Origin: Lachnospiraceae bacterium UBA3863
GTDB lineage: Bacteria; Bacillota; Clostridia; Lachnospirales; Lachnospiraceae
Direction of reading: 5' to 3'
Assembly: GCA_002392385.1 (NCBI GenBank)
Contig: DGGX01000168.1
Coordinates: 704 to 7,247, forward strand
Length of the DNA stretch: 6,544 nt
The translations under genes and the position numbers were made by a program. The notes beneath the pieces were generated by a model, which was not told the DNA's origin, ran no database searches, and saw nothing but the letters and a program-made list of their open reading frames with translations. Positions 1 through 5,630 of the stretch are shown piece after piece. Numbering within the stretch: the first letter of the stretch is position 1; every line of letters begins with the position of its first letter.

Positions 1-149
1 TCCTCAACAATGTCTGGAATTATGACTATATAGGCGACGCGAGGACGGTCGACACACATATCAAAAAGCTCCGCAGCAAGCTGGGCGCCTGCGGGAGGCT
101 GATCCATACCGTCTGGGGCGTCGGCTACAAGTTCGGTGATCACGCATGA
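1..149 (+). CDS. OmpR/PhoB-family response regulator, C-terminal fragment
   Basis: This is the 3' end of a DNA-binding response regulator cut by the left window edge; the first whole codon is at base 3 and 48 residues are visible. They match the end of the winged-helix trans_reg_C domain: a recognition-helix segment [15 protein letters not shown] (residues 14-28 of the fragment) and the closing wing hairpin with [11 protein letters not shown] (34-44). The receiver domain, with its phospho-accepting aspartate, lies outside the window. In this family the phosphorylated protein binds direct-repeat DNA sites and controls transcription. Its stop codon overlaps the start of the following kinase gene in an ATGA, so the two almost certainly form a cognate two-component pair. 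The family call is firm; the regulon cannot be read from this fragment. Confidence 0.93.
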   Translation, partial: LNNVWNYDYIGDARTVDTHIKKLRSKLGACGRLIHTVWGVGYKFGDHA

Positions 150-1690
150 AGGCTAAGGGAAGATACAGGATCGGTACCCTGTTCACCGCCGCTTTTGTCA
201 TACTGATGCTTGGCGCGCTCGTGCTCTGCTGGCTGCTCAATTCTCAGTTCCTCGAGACCTATTACCGGAGCAGGCAGAAGCAGATGCTGGTGCGCCTCTA
301 TAATGTGGTAAGCTCCGCCGCGGAGGAGGAGGGTCTCGCTTCGGAAGACCTGGAAGTGACACTGCAGCAGGCGGTGGCCTCCGACAATGTCGGCATCGTC
401 ATCATAAACAGCAACGCGGACGCGGTCATGACCTACGCCACAGACCGGGAGGCCATCAATCGGCGTCTCTGGGACAACATTCTCGAACAGACACCCCTGG
501 TGGCAGAATGGGATCCGGACAGGGACTACAGCCAGCCCGGCCAGAGACAGTATCGTTTCTTCCTGCGCAGTACGGAGACACTGACAGACCAGTCTGTCCT
601 GCAGACTGTATGGGACGCGCGGACCGACACGGATTCCATGGAACTCTACGGCACCCTGCCGGACGGGAGCTTCGTGCTCATCCGTACGCCGCTGGAGAGC
701 ATAGCCAGAAGCAGTGCGGCCGCCAACCGTTTCCTTGCCTACACAGGACTTCTCACCATCCTCATCGGCGCCGCGGCTGCTTATTATGTGGCCGGAAAGC
801 TGACCCGTCCCATCCGTGAGCTGACTATGATCTCCAGGCACATGAAGGAGCTTGATTTCTCCGATTCCTTCAGCGGCAGCCTGACGCGGGAGCTCTCGGA
901 CCTGGGAAATGATCTGCAGGGACTGGGACGCTCTCTGGAGCAGACCCTGTCGGAACTGAAGACGGCCAACAGTGAGCTGCAGAGAGACCTGGCCCACAAG
1001 GAAGAAGTAGAGGAGATGCGGCGGGACTTCCTCTCCAACGTGACCCATGAGCTCAAGACGCCCCTGGCCCTGATCCGCGGCTACGCCGAGGGCCTGTCCG
1101 AGGGGATCATGGACGATCCGGAGGGCCGCGAGGAGTACTGCGGTGTTATACTGGATGAAGCGGACAAAATGAACCGCATGGTGGCGGGACTGCTGAGCCT
1201 GAATGAGCTGGAGTTCGGCCAGCGCAAGGCCGAGATGGAGCATTTCGATCTGGCGGCCCTCCTGCGCGGCCGTATGGACAATATCCGTCTCCTGGCCGAT
1301 AAGGAGGATATCCGAATCCGCCAGGATATTCCGGACAGCCTGATGGTCTGGGGAGACCCCCTCCTGATCGAGGAAGTGGTGGACAATTATCTGTCCAATG
1401 CCCTCCATCACGCCGCCGGAGACAAGGTGATCGAGGTCTCCGCCAGGAAGACAGACAGACTCGTGCGGGTCACCGTCTTTAATACCGGCGCGAAGATCCC
1501 GGAGGATGCCTTACCCCATATCTGGGAGAAGTTCTACAAGGTGGACAAGGCCCGGACGAGGGCCTATGGCGGAAGCGGCGTGGGCCTTTCCGTCGTCAAG
1601 GCAGTGATGGACCTGCACGGACGCGAGAGCGGAGCCATCAATTATGAGAACGGCGTTGCTTTCTGGTTTGAATTGGAGACAGACGCATGA
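146..1690 (+). CDS. Membrane sensor histidine kinase (HAMP, HisKA, HATPase_c)
   Basis: Sensor kinase of 514 residues, partner of the regulator just upstream. A short basic N-terminus is followed by a membrane helix at about 9-31, an extracytoplasmic sensor region at about 33-193, a second membrane helix at about 196-217 and a HAMP linker starting at KLTRPI (218-223). A charged coiled-coil stretch (about 260-292) leads to the HisKA H-box [14 protein letters not shown] with phospho-acceptor H301. The ATPase domain shows an N-box ([13 protein letters not shown], 411-423), a G1 box with NTG (N446-G448) in place of the classic DxG, an F-box [12 protein letters not shown] (459-470) and the G2 box [11 protein letters not shown] (475-485). 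All parts needed for autophosphorylation appear present. The sensor region matches no ligand-binding fold that I recognise, so the signal is unknown. The start is set by the ATGA overlap with the regulator; there is no strong Shine-Dalgarno, which fits translational coupling. The stop overlaps hisH the same way. Confidence 0.95.
   Translation: MKAKGRYRIGTLFTAAFVILMLGALVLCWLLNSQFLETYYRSRQKQMLVRLYNVVSSAAEEEGLASEDLEVTLQQAVASDNVGIVIINSNADAVMTYATDREAINRRLWDNILEQTPLVAEWDPDRDYSQPGQRQYRFFLRSTETLTDQSVLQTVWDARTDTDSMELYGTLPDGSFVLIRTPLESIARSSAAANRFLAYTGLLTILIGAAAAYYVAGKLTRPIRELTMISRHMKELDFSDSFSGSLTRELSDLGNDLQGLGRSLEQTLSELKTANSELQRDLAHKEEVEEMRRDFLSNVTHELKTPLALIRGYAEGLSEGIMDDPEGREEYCGVILDEADKMNRMVAGLLSLNELEFGQRKAEMEHFDLAALLRGRMDNIRLLADKEDIRIRQDIPDSLMVWGDPLLIEEVVDNYLSNALHHAAGDKVIEVSARKTDRLVRVTVFNTGAKIPEDALPHIWEKFYKVDKARTRAYGGSGVGLSVVKAVMDLHGRESGAINYENGVAFWFELETDA
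1675..1678 (+). promoter_or_regulatory. Ribosome binding site of hisH
   Basis: GGAG lies 8 bases before the hisH ATG, inside the last codons of the kinase gene. Together with the ATGA overlap it supports both the chosen start and coupled translation of kinase and hisH. Confidence 0.6.
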
Positions 1691-2337
1691 CAGTCATCAT
1701 TGATTACGGAGCGGGCAATATCCTGAGTGTTGCCAACGCCCTGCATTATCTGGGCGAGGAGATCACCCTTTCCTCGGACCCTGCGGTGATCAGCACAGCG
1801 CAGAGACTGATCCTTCCCGGCGTCGGCGCCTTCGGGGATGCCATGGACAGGATCCGCCGGAAGGGACTGGAGGAGCCCATCCGGGACGCGGTCCGGCGCG
1901 GTGTGCCCCTGTTGGGCATCTGCCTGGGCCTGCAGCTCCTCTTTGAGGAGAGTGAGGAGAGCCCCGGCGTCAGAGGGCTGGGTCTTCTGCCGGGCGTGAT
2001 CCGCAGGATCCCCGAATGCGATCCCCCTTCGACGGAGCCCGTGCGCAAGGTGCCCCAGATCGGATGGAATGATCTCACCTATCCCGACCATAAGGGCGGC
2101 AGGCTCTTCCGGGGCATTCCGGAACATAGCTATGTCTACTTTGTGCATTCATATTACTTGCAGGCCGGAGACCCCTCCATCGTCACGGCGGTGACGGATT
2201 ACGGGGTTGAGATCCATGCGGCTGTCGAGAGCGGCAACCTGTTCGCCTGCCAGTTCCATCCGGAGAAAAGCGAGCGCTGCGGCCTGCAGATCCTCCGCAA
2301 TTATCTGGACTGCACGGAAGGAGTGTCCGTATGCTGA
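1687..2337 (+). CDS. hisH: Imidazole glycerol phosphate synthase, glutamine amidotransferase subunit HisH
   Basis: Glutaminase subunit (216 residues) of the cytosolic IGP synthase. It hydrolyses glutamine and passes ammonia to HisF for closing the imidazole ring in histidine biosynthesis. The N-terminus [11 protein letters not shown] is the usual HisH start. The class I amidotransferase fold shows the oxyanion-strand motif PGVGAFG (44-50), the nucleophile elbow GICLGLQLL with Cys79, the HisH signature KVPQIGW (121-127), and QFHPEKS supplying His191 and Glu193 of the Cys-His-Glu triad. Length is close to the family norm of about 200. The start overlaps the kinase stop by 4 bases and the end overlaps hisF by 7 bases, so HisH and HisF should be made in step, as expected for a 1:1 complex. 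HisH/HisF paralogues also occur in amidino-sugar pathways, but both proteins here look like the histidine enzymes. Confidence 0.97.
   Translation: MTVIIDYGAGNILSVANALHYLGEEITLSSDPAVISTAQRLILPGVGAFGDAMDRIRRKGLEEPIRDAVRRGVPLLGICLGLQLLFEESEESPGVRGLGLLPGVIRRIPECDPPSTEPVRKVPQIGWNDLTYPDHKGGRLFRGIPEHSYVYFVHSYYLQAGDPSIVTAVTDYGVEIHAAVESGNLFACQFHPEKSERCGLQILRNYLDCTEGVSVC
2316..2323 (+). promoter_or_regulatory. Ribosome binding site of hisF
   Basis: GGAAGGAG lies 7 bases before the hisF ATG at 2331, inside the 3' end of hisH. It fixes the hisF start, which creates a 7-base overlap with hisH. Confidence 0.75.
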
Positions 2338-3092
2338 CTAAAAGGATTATTCCCTGTCTGGATGTCAAGGACGGAAGAGTCGTCAAGGGCATCAATTTCG
2401 TACAGCTGAGAGATGCCGGGGATCCTGTGGAGACAGGCGCTGCCTACTCCGCGGCCGGGGCGGACGAGCTGGTCTTCCTGGATATCACGGCCACCAGTGA
2501 CGCGCGGGACACCGTGGCGGACATGGTGCGGCGCGTGGCGGAGAGAGTCTTCATCCCCTTTACGGTGGGCGGAGGCATTCGGACCGTGGAGGATATGAAG
2601 ATGATCCTGCGGGCCGGCGCGGACAAGGTCTCCGTCAATTCCGCGGCCATCCTGCGGCCGGAGCTGATCGCCGAAGGGGCGGCCCGTTTCGGCAGCCAGT
2701 GTATAGTGCTGGCCGTGGATGCCAGGCGCAGGCCGGACGGAGAGGGATGGACGATCTACCGCAGCGGCGGGAGGATCGACACAGGGATCGACGTCCTGGA
2801 CTGGGTCCGGGAGGCGGAGCGGCTGGGCGCCGGCGAGATCCTGCTGACCAGCATGGACGGGGACGGCACCCGCGCGGGCTATGATATCGCCCTTACCCGG
2901 GCAGTGGCGGACACGGTCAACATCCCCGTGATCGCATCCGGCGGCGCCGGCGCGCCGGAACATTTTTATGAGGTCCTTACGGAGGGCGGTGCCGACGCGG
3001 CTCTGGCCGCCTCCCTGTTTCACTACAAAGAGCTGGAGATCAGTGCACTGAAGGAATATCTGCGGGAAAAGGGACTTCCCGTCAGAATCTGA
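2331..3092 (+). CDS. hisF: Imidazole glycerol phosphate synthase, cyclase subunit HisF
   Basis: Cyclase subunit (253 residues, normal length) that combines PRFAR with ammonia from HisH to give imidazole glycerol phosphate and AICAR. It is a (beta/alpha)8 barrel beginning [20 protein letters not shown], with catalytic Asp11 in the CLDV motif and catalytic Asp130 in VLAVDARR. The ammonia-gate residues known from Thermotoga HisF (Arg5, Glu46, Lys99, Glu167) have counterparts at Arg5, Glu46, Lys99 and Glu169. Phosphate-binding glycine motifs are visible as FTVGGGIR (77-84) and ASGGAG (202-207). The sequence supports a genuine histidine-pathway enzyme rather than an amidino-sugar paralogue. hisA, which often separates hisH and hisF, is absent here, so the remaining his genes lie upstream of the window or elsewhere. 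Confidence 0.97.
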   Translation: MLTKRIIPCLDVKDGRVVKGINFVQLRDAGDPVETGAAYSAAGADELVFLDITATSDARDTVADMVRRVAERVFIPFTVGGGIRTVEDMKMILRAGADKVSVNSAAILRPELIAEGAARFGSQCIVLAVDARRRPDGEGWTIYRSGGRIDTGIDVLDWVREAERLGAGEILLTSMDGDGTRAGYDIALTRAVADTVNIPVIASGGAGAPEHFYEVLTEGGADAALAASLFHYKELEISALKEYLREKGLPVRI

Positions 3093-3098
3093 CACAAG

Positions 3099-3114
3099 GC
3101 GCCGGAGACGGCGC
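3099..3114 (+). other. GC hairpin with GNRA-type tetraloop between hisF and pepD
   Basis: Bases 3099-3104 (GCGCCG) pair perfectly with 3109-3114 (CGGCGC) around the tetraloop GAGA, which fits the GNRA consensus. The stem starts 6 bases after the hisF stop and ends 4 bases before the pepD Shine-Dalgarno. No T-run follows, so it is not an intrinsic terminator. A role in RNA processing, 3' protection of the his message or control of ribosome access is possible but not shown. Confidence 0.5.
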
Positions 3115-3118
3115 AGAC

Positions 3119-3124
3119 AGGAGG
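3119..3124 (+). promoter_or_regulatory. Ribosome binding site of the pepD-like gene
   Basis: A perfect AGGAGG lies 7 bases before the ATG at 3132. It is the main evidence that translation starts ahead of the low-complexity extension and that the extension is really made. Confidence 0.85.
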
Positions 3125-3131
3125 AAACAGC

Positions 3132-4919
3132 ATGTCCGGTTTTGTATCGAGACTTGGCAGACCCAGAAAGAAGAATCCCCTCGGCTTCAAGAAGAGCCGG
3201 GTGAGAGCGGCGGAAGGCGCGGAGGCGGAGCTGCAGGAGGAGCCTACGGCACTCGAAGAGGCAACGGCAACTGAAGAAGCAGCGGTAACTGAGGAGGCAG
3301 CAGCCCCCGAAGAGTCGCCTGTGACGGAAGAGACGGCAGAGCCCGCGGAGCCTGAGACCGAACCCGCAGAGACGGAAGTGAGGGCGGAAGAGACGGAAAC
3401 AGCAGAACCTGAGAAACAGGAAGAGAATTCCAACGAAGAACCCGCGGAGGAGGAAGCCTCCGTGGTGCTCCGCTATTTCCGGGAAGTCACCGCCATACCC
3501 CGCGGCAGCGGCAATGTCACGGCCATCGGGGATTACCTTGTGCGTTTTGCCGAGGAGAGAGGACTCTGGTATCGCAGGGACGAGGCCGGCAATGTCCTGA
3601 TCCGCAAGCCGGGACATGGATGCGCGGAGAACGCCCCTGGCATCGTCCTGCAGGGGCATATGGATATTGTCTGTGAGCAGGAAGAGGGCCGGGATATCGA
3701 CATGACGGTGACACCGCCCAGGATCATCCAGGAGGGCGACTGGCTCACCGCCGACGGCACCACCCTGGGAGCCGACAACGGCATTGCCCTGGCCATGATG
3801 CTGGCCCTGCTGAACGATACAGACTTTGTACACCCTCCGCTGGAATGCATCTTCACGGTGGATGAAGAGGTCGGCATGCTGGGCGCCCAGGCCATGGATC
3901 TGTCTGACCTGCAGGGCCGGATGATGCTGAACATGGATTCCGAGGAAGAGGGTGTCCTGACAGCCGGCTGCGCCGGCGGCGCGGAGGTGCACTGCGTCTT
4001 CGAGGCCAGGACCAGGCACAGAAAGGGTACCGTGCTGACTGTCCGGGTGACCGGCCTGCTGGGCGGACACTCCGGTGACGCCATCAACCGCGGCCGGGCC
4101 AATGCGGACCTGGTCGTCGCAAGGCTCCTGTACAGGCTCTACAGAGAGGAGCCCTTCCGTCTCATTGAGATCCGGGGAGGCAATAAGGACAACGCCATCC
4201 CGCGCTCCGCTTACGCCAGCATCCTGCTGCCGGCGGAGACAGATACAGAAGCCCTTCTCAAAGTCCTCGAGGAGACGGCTGAGACCATCCGAAGCGAGTA
4301 CAGGCTGACTGACCGGGGCATGCAGGTGCAGTTTGAGCTGGGCGGCTCTTCGGAGGAGGCAGAAGAAGAGAAAGGAAAGGCCGAGGAGGCCATGGCCTTC
4401 AGCAGACGGGACACCCGGAGGTTCCTCCGTTTTCTCGCTCTCGTTCCCAACGGTGTGCAGGAGTATGATCCCTCCTTCCCCGGACTCCCCCAGACCTCTC
4501 TGAATCTGGGCATCCTGCGGACGGACCACCACGGCATGGAAGCCATCTTCCTCCTGCGCAGCAGCATCAATTCTCAGCGGGAATGGCTGGAGAACAAGAT
4601 CCGCAGCCTGGTGAGACTCCTGGACGGCAAGGTCACCAAACAGGGAGAATACCCGGCATGGGAGTATAAGGACGATTCGCCCTTCCGCGACAGACTGGTC
4701 CGGACTTACCGGGATATGACAGGCAGGGAGCCGGAGATCGCCATGATCCACGGCGGACTGGAATGCGGTCTTCTGGCCGCCAAGGTGCCGGGACTTGACT
4801 GCGTCTCCATGGGACCCGACATGCAGGACGTGCACACGCCGGCAGAGAGACTGAGCCTTTCCTCCACGGAGAGGACCTGGAACTTCCTTCTGCAGGCCCT
4901 GGCCGACCTGTCGGAATAA
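3132..4919 (+). CDS. pepD: PepD-type M20 dipeptidase (aminoacyl-histidine dipeptidase) with a low-complexity N-terminal extension
   Basis: Cytosolic dizinc dipeptidase of the M20 family, PepD branch, which cleaves dipeptides including Xaa-His. The catalytic part starts near residue 111 (VVLRYFREVTAIP). Likely metal ligands and catalytic residues, by comparison with PepD from memory, are His176 and Asp178 (QGHMDIV), Asp215 (LGADNG), Glu245/Glu246 (VDEEVGMLG), Asp269 (NMDSEEEG) and His568 (DVHTPAERL). GLLGGHSGD (308-316) marks the lid/dimerisation domain, and IHGGLECGLL (539-548) is also typical. The catalytic part is about 485 residues, the usual PepD size, so roughly 100 residues are extra. 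These are a basic stub (1-25, with RPRKKN and KKSRVR) followed by an acidic Glu/Ala/Thr/Pro tract (about 27-109), predicted by eye to be disordered. There is no signal peptide or membrane helix. A second Glu-rich insert sits near 405-420. The gene lies 39 bases after hisF, suggesting co-expression of histidine salvage with synthesis. Substrate preference is inferred from the family. Confidence 0.92.
   Translation: MSGFVSRLGRPRKKNPLGFKKSRVRAAEGAEAELQEEPTALEEATATEEAAVTEEAAAPEESPVTEETAEPAEPETEPAETEVRAEETETAEPEKQEENSNEEPAEEEASVVLRYFREVTAIPRGSGNVTAIGDYLVRFAEERGLWYRRDEAGNVLIRKPGHGCAENAPGIVLQGHMDIVCEQEEGRDIDMTVTPPRIIQEGDWLTADGTTLGADNGIALAMMLALLNDTDFVHPPLECIFTVDEEVGMLGAQAMDLSDLQGRMMLNMDSEEEGVLTAGCAGGAEVHCVFEARTRHRKGTVLTVRVTGLLGGHSGDAINRGRANADLVVARLLYRLYREEPFRLIEIRGGNKDNAIPRSAYASILLPAETDTEALLKVLEETAETIRSEYRLTDRGMQVQFELGGSSEEAEEEKGKAEEAMAFSRRDTRRFLRFLALVPNGVQEYDPSFPGLPQTSLNLGILRTDHHGMEAIFLLRSSINSQREWLENKIRSLVRLLDGKVTKQGEYPAWEYKDDSPFRDRLVRTYRDMTGREPEIAMIHGGLECGLLAAKVPGLDCVSMGPDMQDVHTPAERLSLSSTERTWNFLLQALADLSE
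3231..3338 (+). repeat. Six tandem degenerate 18-bp coding repeats (xxEExx hexapeptides)
   Basis: Residues 34-69 of the dipeptidase divide exactly into six 6-residue units, each with Glu-Glu at positions 3-4 and Ala, Thr, Pro, Val, Leu, Gln or Ser elsewhere. Examples are unit 1 LQEEPT, unit 3 ATEEAA and unit 6 VTEETA. Units 3 and 4 (3267-3284 and 3285-3302) match at 14 of 18 bases. Further downstream the 12-mer CGGAAGAGACGG occurs at 3325-3336 and again at 3385-3396, exactly 60 bases apart and in frame. This points to growth by in-frame duplication followed by drift. Confidence 0.7.
3446..3464 (+). promoter_or_regulatory. Possible internal Shine-Dalgarno and GTG start within the pepD-like gene
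   Basis: GGAGGAGGA at 3446-3454 is followed after 7 bases by an in-frame GTG at 3462 (residue Val111), right where the conserved catalytic domain begins. Starting there would give a 485-residue protein without the acidic extension. The purine run also simply encodes Glu-Glu-Glu, so chance is a serious alternative. Confidence 0.3.
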
Positions 4920-4946
4920 ATCGATCATAAGAAGACAGAGAAAACT

Positions 4947-5615
4947 ATGGCACAGATCAGCGGTGAATGGCAGCAGGTGCTGGCGCCGGAATTTGCCCGG
5001 CCTTATTATCGTGATTTATATACCTTTGTGAGACAGGAGTACCAGACCCAGGTGGTCTACCCGCCCGCAGGGGATATTTTCAATGCCCTGCACCTGACGC
5101 CCCTGTCGGAGGTCAAGGTCGTCATCCTGGGACAGGATCCCTATCACAACGTGCACCAGGCCCATGGGCTGTGTTTCTCCGTGCCGGAGGACCAGACCCA
5201 GATCCCGCCCTCCCTGCAGAATATCTTCAGGGAGCTGCACGACGATGTGGGCTGCAGGATGCCTGATCACGGCTGCCTGACCAAATGGGCCAGACAGGGC
5301 GTGCTGCTCCTGAATACCGTTCTGACTGTGCGCGCCCATCAGCCCAATTCCCACAGGGGAAGGGGCTGGGAGCAGTTCACGGACGCCATCCTGCAGGCGG
5401 TCAACCGGCAGGACCGTCCCATCGTTTATATGCTCTGGGGCACACCGGCCCAGTCCAAGGCGCCGATGCTGACCAATCCGCGCCACCTGATCCTGCGTGC
5501 CCCTCATCCAAGTCCATTGTCCGCCTACCGGGGGTTCTTCGGCTGCGGTCATTTCAGTAAATGCAATGCGTTTCTCACGGCTCATGGAGAAGCACCCATT
5601 GACTGGCAGCTGTGA
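4947..5615 (+). CDS. ung: Uracil-DNA glycosylase, family 1
   Basis: Base-excision repair enzyme (222 residues, normal length) that removes uracil from DNA after cytosine deamination or dUMP incorporation. All family 1 motifs are present: the water-activating loop GQDPYH (62-67) with catalytic Asp64, the uracil-stacking Phe77 in GLCFSVP, Asn123 in LLLNTVLTV for uracil recognition, and the leucine-intercalation loop HPSPLSAYRGF (187-197) with His187 and Leu191. The C-terminal stretch FFGCGHFSKCN is also standard. It starts 27 bases after the dipeptidase stop. That gap (4920-4946) is A-rich and has no good Shine-Dalgarno, so translation may be weak or may depend on readthrough from upstream. No promoter or terminator is evident in the gap. 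It has no metabolic link with its neighbours and looks like a housekeeping passenger in the cluster. Confidence 0.97.
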   Translation: MAQISGEWQQVLAPEFARPYYRDLYTFVRQEYQTQVVYPPAGDIFNALHLTPLSEVKVVILGQDPYHNVHQAHGLCFSVPEDQTQIPPSLQNIFRELHDDVGCRMPDHGCLTKWARQGVLLLNTVLTVRAHQPNSHRGRGWEQFTDAILQAVNRQDRPIVYMLWGTPAQSKAPMLTNPRHLILRAPHPSPLSAYRGFFGCGHFSKCNAFLTAHGEAPIDWQL

Positions 5616-5618
5616 GAG

Positions 5619-5626
5619 AAGGGAGG
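5619..5626 (+). promoter_or_regulatory. Ribosome binding site of the lysA-like gene
   Basis: AAGGGAGG ends 4 bases before the ATG at 5631, within the 15-base gap after ung. The strong site supports this start, although the spacing is short. Confidence 0.65.
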
Positions 5627-5630
5627 CAGT

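Noticed and set aside
508..819. Overlapping + strand open frames inside the kinase, hisF, pepD and ung genes
   Set aside because: They are short alternate-frame readings of GC-rich genes, rich in Pro, Arg and Ala, with no ribosome binding site or family motif.
140..1411. 423-codon open frame on the minus strand opposite the histidine kinase
   Set aside because: It is in register with the kinase codons and arises from rare TTA/CTA/TCA use. Its translation has no recognisable domain.
2942..2967. Terminator-like pattern inside hisF: GC-rich inverted repeat (including palindrome CCGGCGCGCCGG at 2947-2958) followed by TTTTT at 2963-2967
   Set aside because: The GC repeat encodes the conserved SGGAGAP part of HisF, and the T-run is separated from the stem by several bases and is only five long. 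Coding constraint explains it. It would matter only if transcript ends were mapped there.
1687..3092. hisH/hisF as amidino-sugar (surface polysaccharide) paralogues
   Set aside because: Both proteins keep the histidine-pathway signatures (KVPQIGW in HisH; Asp11, Asp130 and gate residues in HisF), and no sugar biosynthesis genes are nearby.
3132..3461. Acidic extension as a secretion signal, membrane anchor or frameshift artefact
   Set aside because: There is no hydrophobic stretch, the frame is open and continuous from a perfect ribosome binding site, and the in-frame hexapeptide repeats argue for real selection on this frame.
2301..4928. Very long open frame (875 codons) on the minus strand opposite hisF and pepD
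   Set aside because: Its codons lie in exact register with the sense codons (hisF and pepD share the same phase), so it is broken only where the sense strand uses TTA, CTA or TCA, which are rare in GC-rich genes. The protein shows no family motifs, and both sense genes are unmistakable.
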